Source: Membranipora membranacea
Taxonomy: Eukaryota > Bryozoa > Gymnolaemata > Cheilostomatida > Membraniporidae
DNA length: 64,000 bases
Assembly (NCBI GenBank): GCA_914767715.1
Contig: OU612070.1
Coordinates: forward strand, 327,501 to 391,500
Reading direction: 5' to 3'
The notes under the pieces: generated by a model
The model's input: the letters and a program-made list of their open reading frames with translations, nothing else
Database searches by the model: none
What the model was told of the DNA's origin: nothing
Shown: positions 37,101 to 49,200 of the stretch, in pieces
How positions within the stretch are numbered: the first letter of the stretch is position 1
Layout: each line of letters begins with the position of its first letter
Program-made: the position numbers and the translations under genes

Positions 37101-39141
37101 AATAACTACATATATGATCACATCAGCTCCAGAGCCAAGTGATGTGATTATGTAGTCTTCCCCAGCAATGTTGTGACAATGATATGATAACAGCATCAAT
37201 AACAGATATAGATGCTAAGTGGGCTAACCTTCTCAGTGAGGAAGTCTGTGACTGTCTTAGCGTCGTCGCTGTCACAGTTAGAGAAGTAAGTAGTGACTCC
37301 GCTCTCTCCTAATCCTAGCTGCTTATTTCTCTCAGTAAGAGAATACATGAGATCACCTACACTACTCCACAGGTCTGTCATACTATCTGTGTGCTTCTTG
37401 TAAGCCTGACTGCACTTAATCACCGCCTCCATACTCTCCTATCAGCAAAGAGGTCATCAACACAAGGTCAACAAGGGGTCATCTTAGAGCCAACACGAGT
37501 AACCGCAGAATCTTGGCTGCAGTAGTCAGTAATATTCAATATAAAGTATCTGTGTAATGTGCGATAAGCTTAACTAACTGACATTTCGTATTTGTTGTTA
37601 TGATGAATCGCTTTCCAAATAAAGCCACACAAAAAACAAATGAGAATCTGAATTCATCTTTCCTAATAGAAGGCGGTGAGTTATTTTGGATAGCTTAGTT
37701 AGAAGATCTGCGTGTATACACCATATGTGCGGAGGGAGTAACAGTGGACAGTCAGTCAATGTGTTGATGACATAGACTTAATAATAAATAATAATAAATA
37801 AATATGATTAAGCCTTTGGTTGATGATGATAACTGACCTTTGGTAATCCTGGAATGATCTTACTATCACCGAATGATTTATAGTTACCAGAGTTGGAGAA
37901 TATGGCGGCACAGTAAACAAGGAAAGCCTGCAAGTAAATATGTGTGAGGTTATGTGATGGTCACCTCTACACATAGTGAAGGTGTCAAAACCTAGATCTT
38001 TTTCAGATGAAAAAATTTTTTTTGGACTTGGCCATTGATTAAAAAAGTTACACATACCAAGAATAATATGACTGCTTTTTAACTGCCATTAATGATCAAT
38101 TGTTAGTTACGATGGCATATTGGAATACAGTTAGAAGCAAGAAATGGGATCAAAATAAAACGTGTATTTAGTTCTGTAATCCTTTCTTTCACAACAGGTA
38201 AAATCTGTCTAATTCTGACTGTGCAATAACATACACATGAAGTAAGATTACAGAAAATTAATCAAATAACCATCAACATTGACCATGAAGCATACTGACC
38301 AGATAATTATCCTCAGTGACTGCTCCACCGGCGGATTGTAGAGCTGCTGATTTCAGTTCTTCTACAGATTCATATCTGAATATCTTAGTGAGTATGAGAT
38401 AAATACCCGGTGACTCAGCTGATGTCTGTAATAAAGGAGTAATATTATCAGCTGCTGCAGCTCTGATTTACTGTGATAAGGAGTTCTACAGACTCCTCAC
38501 GCATTTATAACAATCAAAAACTTGATGAGGATGAAGTAAACTAACATTTATACATATATATATGTGTATGTGAAAACAGTGATTGTCTCTCACTATAAGC
38601 AACTATAGCTATATGCGTCCTTAAAGTGGCAGACAACCACAAAAGTTGCAGCCATGGGGTGGAGGGGCTACTGACTGCCCTGTGGTGCAGATCCAAAGCT
38701 TATACTTTGCATATCTATTGTTAAGTATGTTGCCTACTGGTGAAGGCTTATTGTAGCTTGATACGTATTTAGTGGTGCCAGTGTTGTCTTCTACTTTAAT
38801 GGTCAAGTAACCAAAGAGACTTTTCTTCTAGTTGACTTGGAAAGGAATCTTTAAGACAATAGAAGCTCACAACACAGCACCTGCTGTTGAATCATGAGCT
38901 TGCTTACAACCACTGCTACTTCTATATCATTATTCATTTGATATATTCAATGTTGAGACAAGCTGCGGCGACAGCTCTTACTAACCTGGTGTAGGACGAT
39001 GATCCCTCCGTACCAGGAGGCTCGTGACAGGTAGTGAGCGTACTGCTTCTCTTTATCTGTCAGACCATCGAATGCCTGCTTACACTCCAGTACACAGAAG
39101 TCTGTAGTAGTCGGTATTACATGCTGCGATAAATCCATCAT
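31161..39141 (-). CDS. DPP3: Dipeptidyl peptidase III (zinc exopeptidase, family M49)
   Basis: The exons are 38986-39141, 38300-38425, 37838-37927, 37229-37438, 36799-37005, 36333-36463, 35773-35831, 35199-35393, 34609-34718, 34216-34308, 33285-33472, 32747-32867, 31982-32158, 31437-31602 and 31161-31306. All introns are GT-AG and the phases join. The total is 2,175 nt, giving 724 residues, close to the usual 730-740. Start is [10 protein letters not shown], matching the family N-terminus. The zinc motif HELLGH is at residues 446-451 followed by GSGK, and the second motif EECRAE is at 503-508. The substrate-site region [15 protein letters not shown] is also kept. The enzyme removes dipeptides from the N-terminus of short peptides, mainly in the cytosol; no signal peptide is seen. 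All catalytic residues are present, so it should be active. Tandem duplications touch its exon 6 donor and its stop codon. Confidence 0.95.
31670..31715. repeat. 14-bp repeat (GTATTGTAGTGCAG)
   Basis: Three to four copies in the intron next to the acceptor side of DPP3 exon 14. Confidence 0.8.
32340..32525. repeat. 39-bp minisatellite in a DPP3 intron
   Basis: About five copies of a unit containing ACCTACAAACACAATATAAT. The period divides by three and gives false open frames on both strands. Confidence 0.9.
32613..32723. mobile_element. 111-bp MITE with perfect 9-bp target duplication
   Basis: Ends TAGACCAAGTTTGGTCC and (inverted) TAGAACAAGTTTAATCC are flanked on both sides by CGTAACAGC. 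It lies in a DPP3 intron, 24 bp from the donor of exon 12. Best-preserved copy of the family. Confidence 0.85.
32885..33120. repeat. AT-rich palindromic repeat
   Basis: Multiple copies of ATTATTATATTATA and ATACTAATAACATAAAACAT in both orientations. It can fold into a long hairpin in the DPP3 intron upstream of exon 12. Confidence 0.75.
34060..34160 (-). tRNA. tRNA-like SINE fragment
   Basis: The minus strand has a B box in GTGGGTTCGAGTCCCACTGG, with a perfect T stem, and an A-box-like TTGGTTAGTGCGCA. The acceptor stem does not close, and the body is long enough for a Ser/Leu-type variable arm. It is more likely a tRNA-derived repeat than a working gene. It lies in a DPP3 intron. Confidence 0.5.
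34735..35033. repeat. 30-bp minisatellite in a DPP3 intron
   Basis: Ten copies of a unit containing AGAGATATTACACCATGGTG. It ends about 16 bp before the acceptor of DPP3 exon 9. Confidence 0.95.
35688..35728. repeat. Perfect short hairpin
   Basis: The arms GTTATCCTCTCTCTGA and TCAGAGAGAGGATAAC differ only at the loop edge. It lies in the intron just below DPP3 exon 7. The sequence resembles the arms of the foldback element at 63241. Confidence 0.7.
36304..36357. repeat. 27-bp tandem duplication covering a 5' splice site
   Basis: Two identical 27-bp copies of a unit containing CTCTCTACGACGGGTCCCTT. On the minus strand it includes the end of DPP3 exon 6 (KDKGPVVE) and its GT donor. Confidence 0.95.
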
Positions 39142-39480
39142 TTACAGCTCAGCAGCAGAATCCAGAGATGGGTTAGAGCGCTGCTGGTAAAGAATAATCG
39201 CTGTAGAGCTCATGGTAATAATACTAGTGGTTCCTTATTAGGCGCTTGCCTTACATGGACTATCCACATTCCATAGCTAATTAACATTTTGATACATCCT
39301 AACATTGTGGTATGGTAAGTAAAATGGTCAGGGGTTAACACAGGGGAGGGGGGTATTTCAATTAGAAAGAGCGATGCTTTACTAAAGCAAATATTCACTA
39401 TCACATCGCTCAAAACTATCGCGCAGTTGGTATTTCAAAGGCCTTTTTTAGTTCCTTCGTGTAATTTTGAGGTTCAATAT
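39142..39480. promoter_or_regulatory. Presumed DPP3 upstream region
   Basis: This is the sequence immediately 5' of the DPP3 start codon, before the transposon cluster. No TATA box or initiator is convincing; the assignment rests on position only. Confidence 0.3.
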
Positions 39481-39615
39481 TACCGTAATCCCTCACCTAT
39501 AGATCGCGCGATTTATAAGTGAAGGCGGCTGTAAGAGAGTAGCACATAGACGCGACTATCATTTGAAGCATTTTTATATTTAGCTTGGACTAACACCCAT
39601 TATAATCACCGAAGC

Positions 39616-39690
39616 TGAATAGCTCAGTGGTAAAGTGTGTGACTTGTAATCATGAGGTTGTGAGACCAAAACCCACTGAGAACAGCTTTT
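39616..39690 (+). tRNA. tRNA-like segment in the pogo-like element
   Basis: It has an A box (TAGCTCAGTGGTAAAGTG) and an anticodon-arm-like GACTTGTAATC, but the B box is degraded (GAGACCAAAACCC). Probably non-functional. Confidence 0.5.
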
Positions 39691-39798
39691 TCCCCAAAAC
39701 TACTCATTTGCTAATGAGTGAATGTGTGCCACGAAATTCAAATTTTTCAACAATCAGCATATCATATCTCTCTCACAGTCTTTCAAAATAAATAAAAC

Positions 39799-39951
39799 AT
39801 GCCAAGAACCTCATACACCATTCAGCAGAAACTGGAAGTATTGAGAACAGTTGAAAAGAATAACAACATTGACAAGACTGCAAGGGAATTGAACATTAAT
39901 AGACGCTTGATTCAAAGATGGAGAGCTTCCAAACATCAACTTCTGATATGA
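39799..39951 (+). CDS. Remnant DNA-binding domain of a pogo/Tigger-type transposase
   Basis: Fifty codons starting MPRTSYTIQQKLEVLRTVEK and ending RRLIQRWRASKHQLLI, then a stop. The pattern (IQQKLEVL, TARELNI, IQRWR) is that of the N-terminal CENP-B/Brinker-like helix-turn-helix found in pogo-family transposases. The dimerisation and DDE domains are absent, so it is a truncated relic or a DNA-binding-only product. Confidence 0.65.
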   Translation: MPRTSYTIQQKLEVLRTVEKNNNIDKTARELNINRRLIQRWRASKHQLLI

Positions 39952-41569
39952 TTCACTTATAAGACACGGTGTCTTATAGGTGAGGTTTTACGGTACATGA
40001 AATAAAAGATTTAACTAACTAACTAATTAGCCCTGGGTCTATTGCAAAAAGTGTTTAATGCTTGACCCCCCCTCCCCCATTTTTGGGACTACAGAAAAAG
40101 TCCAGCTCTGTATGGGCAGTAGTCGGAAGCTGTGCACAGTAGATCCAGCTGTAAGTCCCAGGGTGGTCTGTTTTCTCAGCTCCGTCGTAGATATCCGTCC
40201 AAGTATGTCCTGTGTTATGTCCTAGGCTTGTGTAGATAATTACTTGAAAGCTAAGAATAGCTTTCGGTAATTATGAGTAGTGACTCAGTCATTGTCAAAG
40301 TTGAAAGTCCTGGTTTGTGTAATTACTTAATTACTGGCAATGGTGTGTAAACTTATCTCATTACTTTGCATTTTCTTTGCCAATGTCCATTTTCCAGTGG
40401 TTGATACTTGACATTGGCAAAGTAAAGGCAAATTAATCCCAGGGGCTGGACCTGTGACCAAGTAGGAATAGAAGTGTTACTCCTTGTTACTAGTCTTGTT
40501 ACTCAGTCATTGTATTGTTACTAGTCCAAGTTACTCCTTGTTGCTGTGACCTTTCTTACGTTTCTTACGTAGATCTGTGAGCGGAAGACGTCTGTTGTCT
40601 CATCTATACTCATCTGTGCTTCTTGTGCGTTTCTGTGAATACATCGTAACAATAATACAGGTGCAGGGTGCTTGTGCTGGAACAAAAGAGAGGAGTATAG
40701 AGATTAGTAGGTTTTGGTCAGGACGCCAGCTGCAGCAGCTCTGAAGGTGTCCACTGTGACCACAGACGTCACACTTGGTGGCAAGGAGTTCCACAGGACA
40801 ATCGTGTCAGGGATGTACAAATTCTGGAAAGCCACTGTTCTGCAATGGAGCTGAGCGTACTTCTCAGGGTGAACAGCTGACTGACGAAGAGCTATCTGTA
40901 CATCAATGAGATTGTTGATCATCTTGTAGAGCAGAATCACTCTGTTGATCTTGCGGCGTGCCTGCATACTTTCCCAGCCAAGTTGATTTTTCATTGCTGA
41001 AACACTGCTGAATCTTGAGTAGTCATTGCTCACGAAGCGAGCGGCTCTGTTTTGCACTGCTTCAAGCTGCTGGATCTGGTTTTGATGGTGTCGGTCCCAG
41101 ATGGAGCTGCAGTATTCAAGCTGGGGGCGTACAAGCGTCTTATAGCTGAGTTCCTTAAGTGATCTTGGACAGCTGGATATATTTCGCTGTAGGAACGACA
41201 GTGAATGGTTGGCTTTTCCTGATATTGTATTTATGTGAGGTCTCCATGATAGGTCTTTGCTGATGATGACACCGAGGTACTTTGCAGAGTCAACAGCTAT
41301 TAGGTCATGTTCTCTGGTTGAGTAGGTCTTCAGTACTGGTTTTTTCTTCCTTGTGACTCGTAAGATGTTACATTTGTTTCGATGGAATGCCATTCCCCAG
41401 TCCTTCTCCCAGCGAAACAGAGAGTTGAGATCAGTTTGGAGATTCTCGGTATCTTGGTAGGACTGTATCTTTTGATAGACCACAGCGTCACCAGCAAAAA
41501 GACGAACAGTTGACTTCTCTGTTGTATAGTCTGGCAAATCATTTATGTAGAGGAGAAATAGTAGGGGAC

Positions 41570-41903
41570 CAGTGGCGTATATTAGCACTCACGGCCCACG
41601 GATTTCCGTGAATGGCTGAATAGCTCAGTGTGTAGAGTGTCTGCCTAATAAACACTGTTAATAAGATTGTTGTGGGTTCGAATCCCATCAAGGTCAGTTT
41701 TTTTTCAAATGGGTGCTTTATAACTGGAGCATTTTTACCGTAATCTTCTACTGCTATTAAGTTGTTTTCTGAAAGTACCCAACAGCTCAGTGAGCTATTG
41801 AAATACCTCTCTGCTTGCACTATTTTGCTACCGATATGCAAAAATTTCCGTGGTGGGAGGGCGAAAAGTCAGTGAGTGAAATTTTTTAGAATATACGCCC
41901 CTG
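41570..41903 (+). mobile_element. Second hAT-type element with tRNA-like segment, nested in the LINE
   Basis: 334 bp with ends CAGTGGCGTATATT and (inverted) CAGGGGCGTATATT, flanked by the 8-bp duplication TAGGGGAC. It shares more than 200 bp with the copy at 16608-17022 but lacks that copy's GC-rich palindromic part. The tRNA-like stretch is at 41612-41696. It splits the reverse transcriptase, so it is younger than that LINE. Confidence 0.9.
41612..41696 (+). tRNA. tRNA-like sequence inside the second hAT-type element
   Basis: A box TAGCTCAGTGTGTAGAGTG and B box GGTTCGAATCC are intact. The acceptor stem is weak and the anticodon arm is expanded. A decayed tRNA module. Confidence 0.6.
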
Positions 41904-42474
41904 TAGGGGACCTAGGACACTGCCTTGTCCTTGTGGTACCCCCGAGGTGACATCCGATGTCTGGGATGACTTTCCTTCGACCACTACTTCTTGTGTTCTA
42001 TGGGATAGAAAGGCTTCAATCCACAGGAGGGTATGTTCATCTATCCCGAAGAATTTCAGCGTGTCCTACATCTGTTTGTGGTTTGTCATCATCATGTTGT
42101 TGGTACGGGTAGTGAGTGATCCAGGGCAACTCCTTGCTTACAGTTTCCTTTGTTGTTCTATCAGAGAAGTGACAGGTGTCAGCAATGAACTAATAATATT
42201 GAACTATAACACACAGCTGAGGAATTCTCAATACAAAATTACAGTTCATCAGTCTCCAGTTTCAGTTTCCCACAATGACGTCAAATAAATGTTGATGAAT
42301 GGATTTTTTCCTTACAATAGACATTTTCCAAACAAAAGTTTGTCATATTGGTAGCAATGTCAGTTAATGTTTCTGTCTAGTAAAATAACCAGTAATTTTT
42401 CATTTTATGATTGTGTACCACCCAACCTACTGTATAGAAACCAAAACTACAGATGATTCCTAATTGGAAAACAC

Positions 42475-42607
42475 AACTCCCCATTACAAAGTCCTTTTCT
42501 GATCTGAATGGAGCAGGTGACCTTCGTATGGGAGTGTTATGTCTGCATATCTATACAAAAGTCACCAGCGCCATTCAGATCAGAAAATGACTTTGTAATG
42601 GGGAGTT
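42475..42607. ncRNA. Long near-perfect hairpin (MITE or hairpin RNA)
   Basis: Arms of about 49 bp (42475-42523 and 42559-42607) match at roughly 45 positions. Each outer end is AACTCCCCATTACAAAGTC. The loop is about 35 bp. It could be a small foldback transposon or a hairpin RNA precursor; expression is unknown. Confidence 0.55.
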
Positions 42608-43256
42608 GAGAGGTAGCATTCAGCACCATGTGCGACTCAAAACATGCCTCGGCGCCAGTATGGACCAGACTCTAACAAACAGCAGGTTTGCCCCTGGATG
42701 TTCTAATGGGGAAATTCCTTGTTCATTTGTTCATAACCCCTCATCCCAAATGCATTTTTGTTTATGAAGTCCACAGCAGTAACAGTGACAGTCAACGAAA
42801 GACGCAATTTATTAAATTGTCCAAGGGGAATAGGGTAATATTAATAATATTCACTGTTTTGTCCGTGCAAATTTGTTGTTGAAATTCTAATTTTAATGAT
42901 CAGCCACGAAGAGCGAAGAACAAAGAAACCACAAATCTAAATATTATGAATGTCGCAGAGCTGATGTGAACGGGAAGGCTACAGACATGCATATCATATA
43001 GAGATGATGATAGCAACAGCAAAGTGTATGAGATACCAGGAAATGAGAGGGAAATCAGACACATCCAAACCAATCAAGAAAGATCCTGTGACCTTAGAGA
43101 AGGGGATACTAAACCCAGAGAAGACATGTTGGCTATGCACTGGGCTACAACCCAGGCTATGCACCGAGTTGTATTGCTGACTTTTATTTGAAAACCTCAC
43201 AACAATAAAATCAATAGCTAACTTTTATGATGTGCTGGAATAAACATTGAGCATCG

Positions 43257-46200
43257 TCACAGAGCCGTACTTTTGATTGGCTGAGCAGACTCTGTCTGCT
43301 CACTGATTGGCTCACTCTCTAGTTGATCGATTTGTTGACTGTTTATTGAGTTATCCTCTCCTTGCTGATAGTTATCTGCAGACATGCCATCACCAGCGTT
43401 GTTTATATTCTCGTTGTGCAGAGCTAACTGACTATCACTGACTATATCTAGACCACCCTGACCTGATGTAATAATGTTAATGTCGGGACCTCCTTCTGCC
43501 GTCCCCAAATATAACTCCTCTATTTTATAGGCTATATCTATTCTACCACAGTTCATCAGTGCATAGTAGAGCCTTGGTAACTATAAATAGTATTTTAGAG
43601 TACATTTAATCAGGGAGTTTTTGTCGCAAACAGCCATTTATATACCTCAGGAACAGAAGAGTATACAGACTATCAAAATTAATGACATAGAGGGAATGGT
43701 ACCTAGTAATAATATAGTGATGTGATCGGGTAATGGGGCAGTAGCCTATATATAGTCTTATATAGTCTTGGGATATCCGTTATAAGACACTGATGATAAT
43801 TCCTAGACAGGTATGGAGGCATAGATATGGAATACAGGTGCTCTTCCATTGAAAGCAAGTATAAACATGCATATATTAATTAATGTACACATTCAATTCT
43901 ATCATTCTCATGATACCAAATGTACAAATAAACTGAAACTGAAATACAAGAAGGTAAATCTCTCTAATAATATTACGTAAATAAACTGGTATGGAGATAA
44001 AGAGATCGAATACTGGTGCTCTTCCATTAAATATTCTGAGTAGATAATCTAACCCTGTCAGCAGCTCTCGGCTGTCGTTTCATCCAGGTCTGTAACATGT
44101 CTTCTTTAACGCTGTCAGGATGCTGTTTATTTCTCGTCTTCAGAGCTTCGATCCTACCGGGACTTAGCCCCAGGTTTTTAGCCATCACCTCCCATTCTTT
44201 ACCTACAGCGTATAGGTCTAAAGTCTTCTCTATTATCAAATCTTGAGTTGTTATAAAATTATTATTTGAATATACTACAGAATAACACAAGGAGTTGAAG
44301 GCATCTGACTTACTACCCTCAGACTCACAGCTATCTGCTCTGCTTACTGTCAAACTGCTTTGACTGTCAGCACAACTATATTGGATATAATCCTAATAAT
44401 AATATAATCCTGTGATACTAACCCAGCTTGTTGGATATGATAGTGATAGCCTCTACAGAAACTTCATCTAAGTTCATGCACACCTTACCAGCAGGGGGCG
44501 TCTGTGGTCCACCCTCTATTCCCTAAAATACAATCACAAACCTATTAAATACTAGACAGATAATTGTCTGACCTTGTGTATAAAGAGTATAACTCCCAAA
44601 CATAGTCAGAATAGCGTATTTGGTTCATGAATCACTACTACAAAATTCTGCAAATCAGCTGGTTTTGGAAAGTGAGGTCACATTGCCTCTCACAATTGAA
44701 TGTACCCTCAAAAAAGGTAGAGTTATGGACGTACCTTGGCTAGCTGAACAAGAAGTTCACACAGTACTTTCTTCTTATCCACTATAATATTAGAGGAGGC
44801 TTTCTTAGTATGAAGTTGTACCGAGGCAGTACTAGACTTAGTAGAGCCAGCTGACACCTGAGCATGATCAGCAGCCATTAATCCTTTATCTACCTGCTGC
44901 ACCATCGCTATACCCTACAAATACAATATACGCTATACGATATACAATGTACAATATATAATGCAACCCGCTGTAACATTGCTATACCCTACAACATACG
45001 ATATATAATATATAGTATACAATATACAATACAGCCTGCTGCAACATCGCTGTACCCTAAAATATATAATACACTATATAATGCAATATATAATACAGCC
45101 CACTGTAACATCACTATACCCTACAATATGCATGCCCAACATTTTTTGAGATTGGCCATGTTTTTGTCGGCAGCATACCAATCGGCCGCACCACTGATAG
45201 AGAAATTTATGCCACAATCTTAGTATTGATTGAGATATATATATATTCTCATCTCATCGTGATTATAACAATGTTGATGAATTTCAGATGTTACAGAATG
45301 TGTGGATGTGAAACTTCCTTCATCTTTATTATTTCTGTGGTAAGTGTGCAATCTGCCAAGCAAAATGGCTACTTTGGCCGAGGTTAAGCATGACTGTGGC
45401 CTACAATATACAACACAACCATCTATAGACCTAGGGGAGGGGGAGGGGAGGTTAAGCGATCGCATGACACTATCAATGCATGTTTGACGTACCTTGAAGA
45501 AATCATAGTTTCTCTGCAAATGTTTATCTGCCTCTGTTATTAGGAATGTTAGCTGGCACGGCATCTGAGAGTTAAAACATTTCATCGTCTTCTTACCGGC
45601 AGGATGATGTCTCTCATCAAATCTTACATTACCTCTAAAGTTCACCTCAAATATTGTACCTACAATACATTGAGATGAGTAGTTAGCTGTAGATGTAATC
45701 TAAGTTGGTTGTTTTTGGACAGGCACCGTTCAATACAAAAAACCTCAGGCTCCAATATCCACATAATTCACTAGCACCAACAGCTATAGTTATGGCACCA
45801 GGTGTTTTGGTTTGTGTGCCAAGAGAATTGATAATCTGCTGATGAGAATAGAAAGTCAAGTATGAGTTGTGCTAGCTTATAACCATCGGGTTATGTATCC
45901 TCTACTGTAATACATCCGTGTGATTAAGGCGTGTGGCGGCATCGCCTGGACATACAATAACTCCGGTCGCTCTCCATCATATTGTGTAACACATTTAGAT
46001 GGTGGCTGTCCATTAGCTTAATAATCCAAGTGACAGTTTTCAACGAAATCACAGATTTGAGTTATATATATATATATTACCACCCTTGTCCAAATGAATA
46101 GTCACATCAACTTATTATCATGATGTCACAGTAAGACTGACCCTCTTTGAGCATAACTTCTTTAGATTTGGGAGGTCCTTCAGTTCCATGAAATCTCCAG

Positions 46201-49200
46201 CCAAAGTTATATAAGTCATCATATATAGCGTCAAACTTCTGAGCGCTGACACAATGTACTGTAACCTCAGAGTGCTCTTTAGGGCTGAAGTGTAATATCA
46301 ACAATTAGTCAGGGCCTCAAACCTACTCGGATGGTTCGTCGTCTTATAGTAGTGGTGTATGTGTGTGTGATTGTTACAGAAAATAATGAGTAAGCGTTCT
46401 TATTATATACAAATTTCACATAAGCCACGAAAGACACATACACAGCCATGATATACAATATCACATTGATTGTGTGCGGAACTCTTGAATCAGCTACATA
46501 GCCATCCATGTCAAAGCAGTAGAGACAGTGTGAGTGACTAAGAGCTTTGACAAAAAACATTGTATATGATTTAGAATAACGGCGTGTGGAGGTAAGAGAA
46601 GGCATACACACCTCTGTACAAGTATAAATCTGACAGGTCTCATAGTGAGCTGTTCCTCTATAGAGTAGACCATCTTCCTGGCTTCTGATATAATCATTTC
46701 AACTCTACACCTTAGTACCACAAATCTTAGCAACAAGAGATATCATATAAAATGAGTAACCTGTATATAAATAACCCAGAGGGTGAGGATCTCAGGCTGA
46801 GAACAGAGGTCAGACAGAGTATGGTAATACATCACAACACGAGTCAATACACAGTAATAATCTCACTATTTTAGAGCTATATGACATAACAATAACTTGG
46901 CAGGAGTTATCACGTAACGTCACGTGACAACAATGTAATAAATTAATAGATCACAAAAAAGGTGGTAATGTAACTGCTGTAATGATGTACTTACTATTTA
47001 CGTACTTACATTTTCAGTCTGACCTACACATGACTGACCTATCTCAAGGTTAAGTGACTTACCTATGTAGAGGTTTAGTCATATGGAAAGAAATGAGATC
47101 TTTCCTCAGTTCTGTTAGCGTAACATCAGGTAGATGTGTCCACGACTCAGACATTATGTCATAGTGAAATAAGAATAACTGATCATTCTCATCCTCTGTA
47201 CATACAAAATAACAAAATCATACAGTAGATAAAAGTGACCTATATAATCTGCAATACTCACAGTGAGATATACACATGTATACAACCCCGTACGTGCCAA
47301 CAGTGAGTCATTTTTTAAAAACATTTTTCATTCCAATAGCGAAATATTTTGCGAATAGTGCCGAAAAAAGAGGAAAAGGGAAAAAGAAAGCTTGAGAATG
47401 AAGATAAGTTAAAATAAAGATCGATTATACACACAACTATGAGATATGAAATATCTTTGAGAAGAAAAAAGCAACGAAAATGATATTTCTATGTTATACC
47501 CACATACCTCCATACATGCCCATATACCACTTGTTAAGTTTCTCTTCACGTCTGATTTCTGGCCGACGCTTCTTTCCTCCTGCTGACTCTGAATTCTCAG
47601 CTTTGACAGCCTCAGCTTTAGCTAACTTCTTCACTTTTATCGGGTTAGCTGGTATCGGCAGATGAACCTTCAAACAAAATTTAAAAGAGACAGGTTAAAC
47701 ACTGATAACACATGATGTAGAAATGTTGATCTGAAGCTATTGCTAGTTTTTTAAAAGATGTACAAATATACACAGTTCAAATCTTATCAAATTAAAAATC
47801 TGACTCAGTTGACGACGTATCATGACCGTACAATTTGGAGTTATCCTCTTAATATTAATGGAGAACAACTCCATATCATATATGATAATTAAATAACATA
47901 GTGCATAACATATCATTATTCATTTTAGTTATATTCAAGTTTTACAAACAATTCTCAACCCTTCCTCCATATCCTTATGCAGTGATTTTAAATATCCAAT
48001 ATTTAGAACAATAATGAACAGTATTGGCTTACAGTGCACATCTTCTTAAATTTATGTTCTCCCCATGTGATAGATACGATATTACTGCTGCACATTAGAC
48101 CACGCCCGTTAGGTATGCTGTTCTGTATACGACATATCGTGTTATTATCCACCGGCTGCATCTACATATACAAAAACAATAACAAAGTTCAGAGGTCGGC
48201 AACAAACAGATCTTTGGGGTAAATACAGATAAACTCGAGATTTGGAGTCATTCCAGTTATCAACACACCATTAGCATTGTATGTAATTAGTTGCGGAATC
48301 CGTTTTCAAAATGACAGTTACAACATCATAAAACATGTTATAAAAGCCAGTCTAGACCAAAGGTACGTGTGCAGTAATTTATCAGAAACAAGATGAGGAT
48401 AAAAGTAATTTTAATAAGCGACCAGGAAAATTCATCAGTTGTTTGTTACGAAACGGTCAGGATTCCATGAAAAAGATATTTTACGAAATGAATACTAAGA
48501 ACTGCAAGCATGATGTGGCAGAGAATGTGACGCTCGATCGGCTCAACTATGAGATTGGATTGTATTCATATAGTACTATTCTCAGTTTTCAAATACTGCA
48601 CTGTCATGTTTGGTGCAATTAGAAATAATAAAAAATACGAGAGCAGCAAACAATTATATTTTACATCACATGGGGCAATGCTTAGAGTTATCCTATTTTT
48701 GTTGTTGAAAATTTGTTGCCTCCAATTAAATGTAACGATCACACTGGTATTTTTGGACATATGTACCAGTACAGCACTTCTTTACATAATATTCGATTAG
48801 CTTAATTATGTTACATTCTAGGGGTTCTTGGAACCAAGAAAGTTATATTTAAATTTATTAAACATTACATAACAGTATTATATCCCTCACCTGCATGACG
48901 AATGACTCTTTGCCTGTGAAGCAGCCAGGATCAGATTTAATTAGAAGTCTCTGATCCACTGAGGAGGTATTTCTGCTGCCGGCTTTACTAAACTTGATGA
49001 CATCACGCTTATATCGAGAGACGACGACTACGTTTGTGGGTACACCGCTCGTCAGTCGAGTTAACACAAATCTACCGTCCTATAAAACAAATCAGAGTAC
49101 ACCTCAAGGTATAAGAAAGAGAAACAAATGTCCAAGTCCTCTACTACTGTGTTGAATAGTTCACTAAGGCATTTATCATGGTAAGGAGTTTTAAAATGTT

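Larger units (their letters stand above)
39481..39995 (+). mobile_element. Non-autonomous pogo/Tigger-like DNA transposon
   Basis: Inverted ends TACCGTAATCCCTCACCTAT and (inverted right) TACCGTAAAACCTCACCTAT match at all but two or three positions. If the outermost TA is the target duplication, the element is of the Tc1/mariner/pogo type. Inside are a tRNA-like stretch (39616-39690) and a short plus-strand frame for a helix-turn-helix domain. No catalytic domain remains. Confidence 0.8.
40704..42065 (-). pseudogene. Broken non-LTR retrotransposon reverse transcriptase
   Basis: Reading right to left: LKFFGIDEHTLLWIEAFLSH, then VTSGVPQGQGSVLGP, then after the hAT-type insertion LLFLLYINDLPD, RLFAGDAVVY and a thumb-like C-terminal part ending in a stop at 40704. 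These are motifs of Jockey/CR1-like LINE reverse transcriptases. The catalytic FADD is changed to FAGD, two extra residues sit in VPQGSVLGP, a stop lies upstream at about 42065, and the 5' part is missing. It is dead. Confidence 0.85.

Noticed and set aside
41539-41841. Minus-strand 100-codon frame, also present near 16697-17047
   Set aside because: It falls inside the tRNA-bearing hAT-type element and is open in both copies only because the DNA is similar. It overlaps the tRNA-like part and has no domain.
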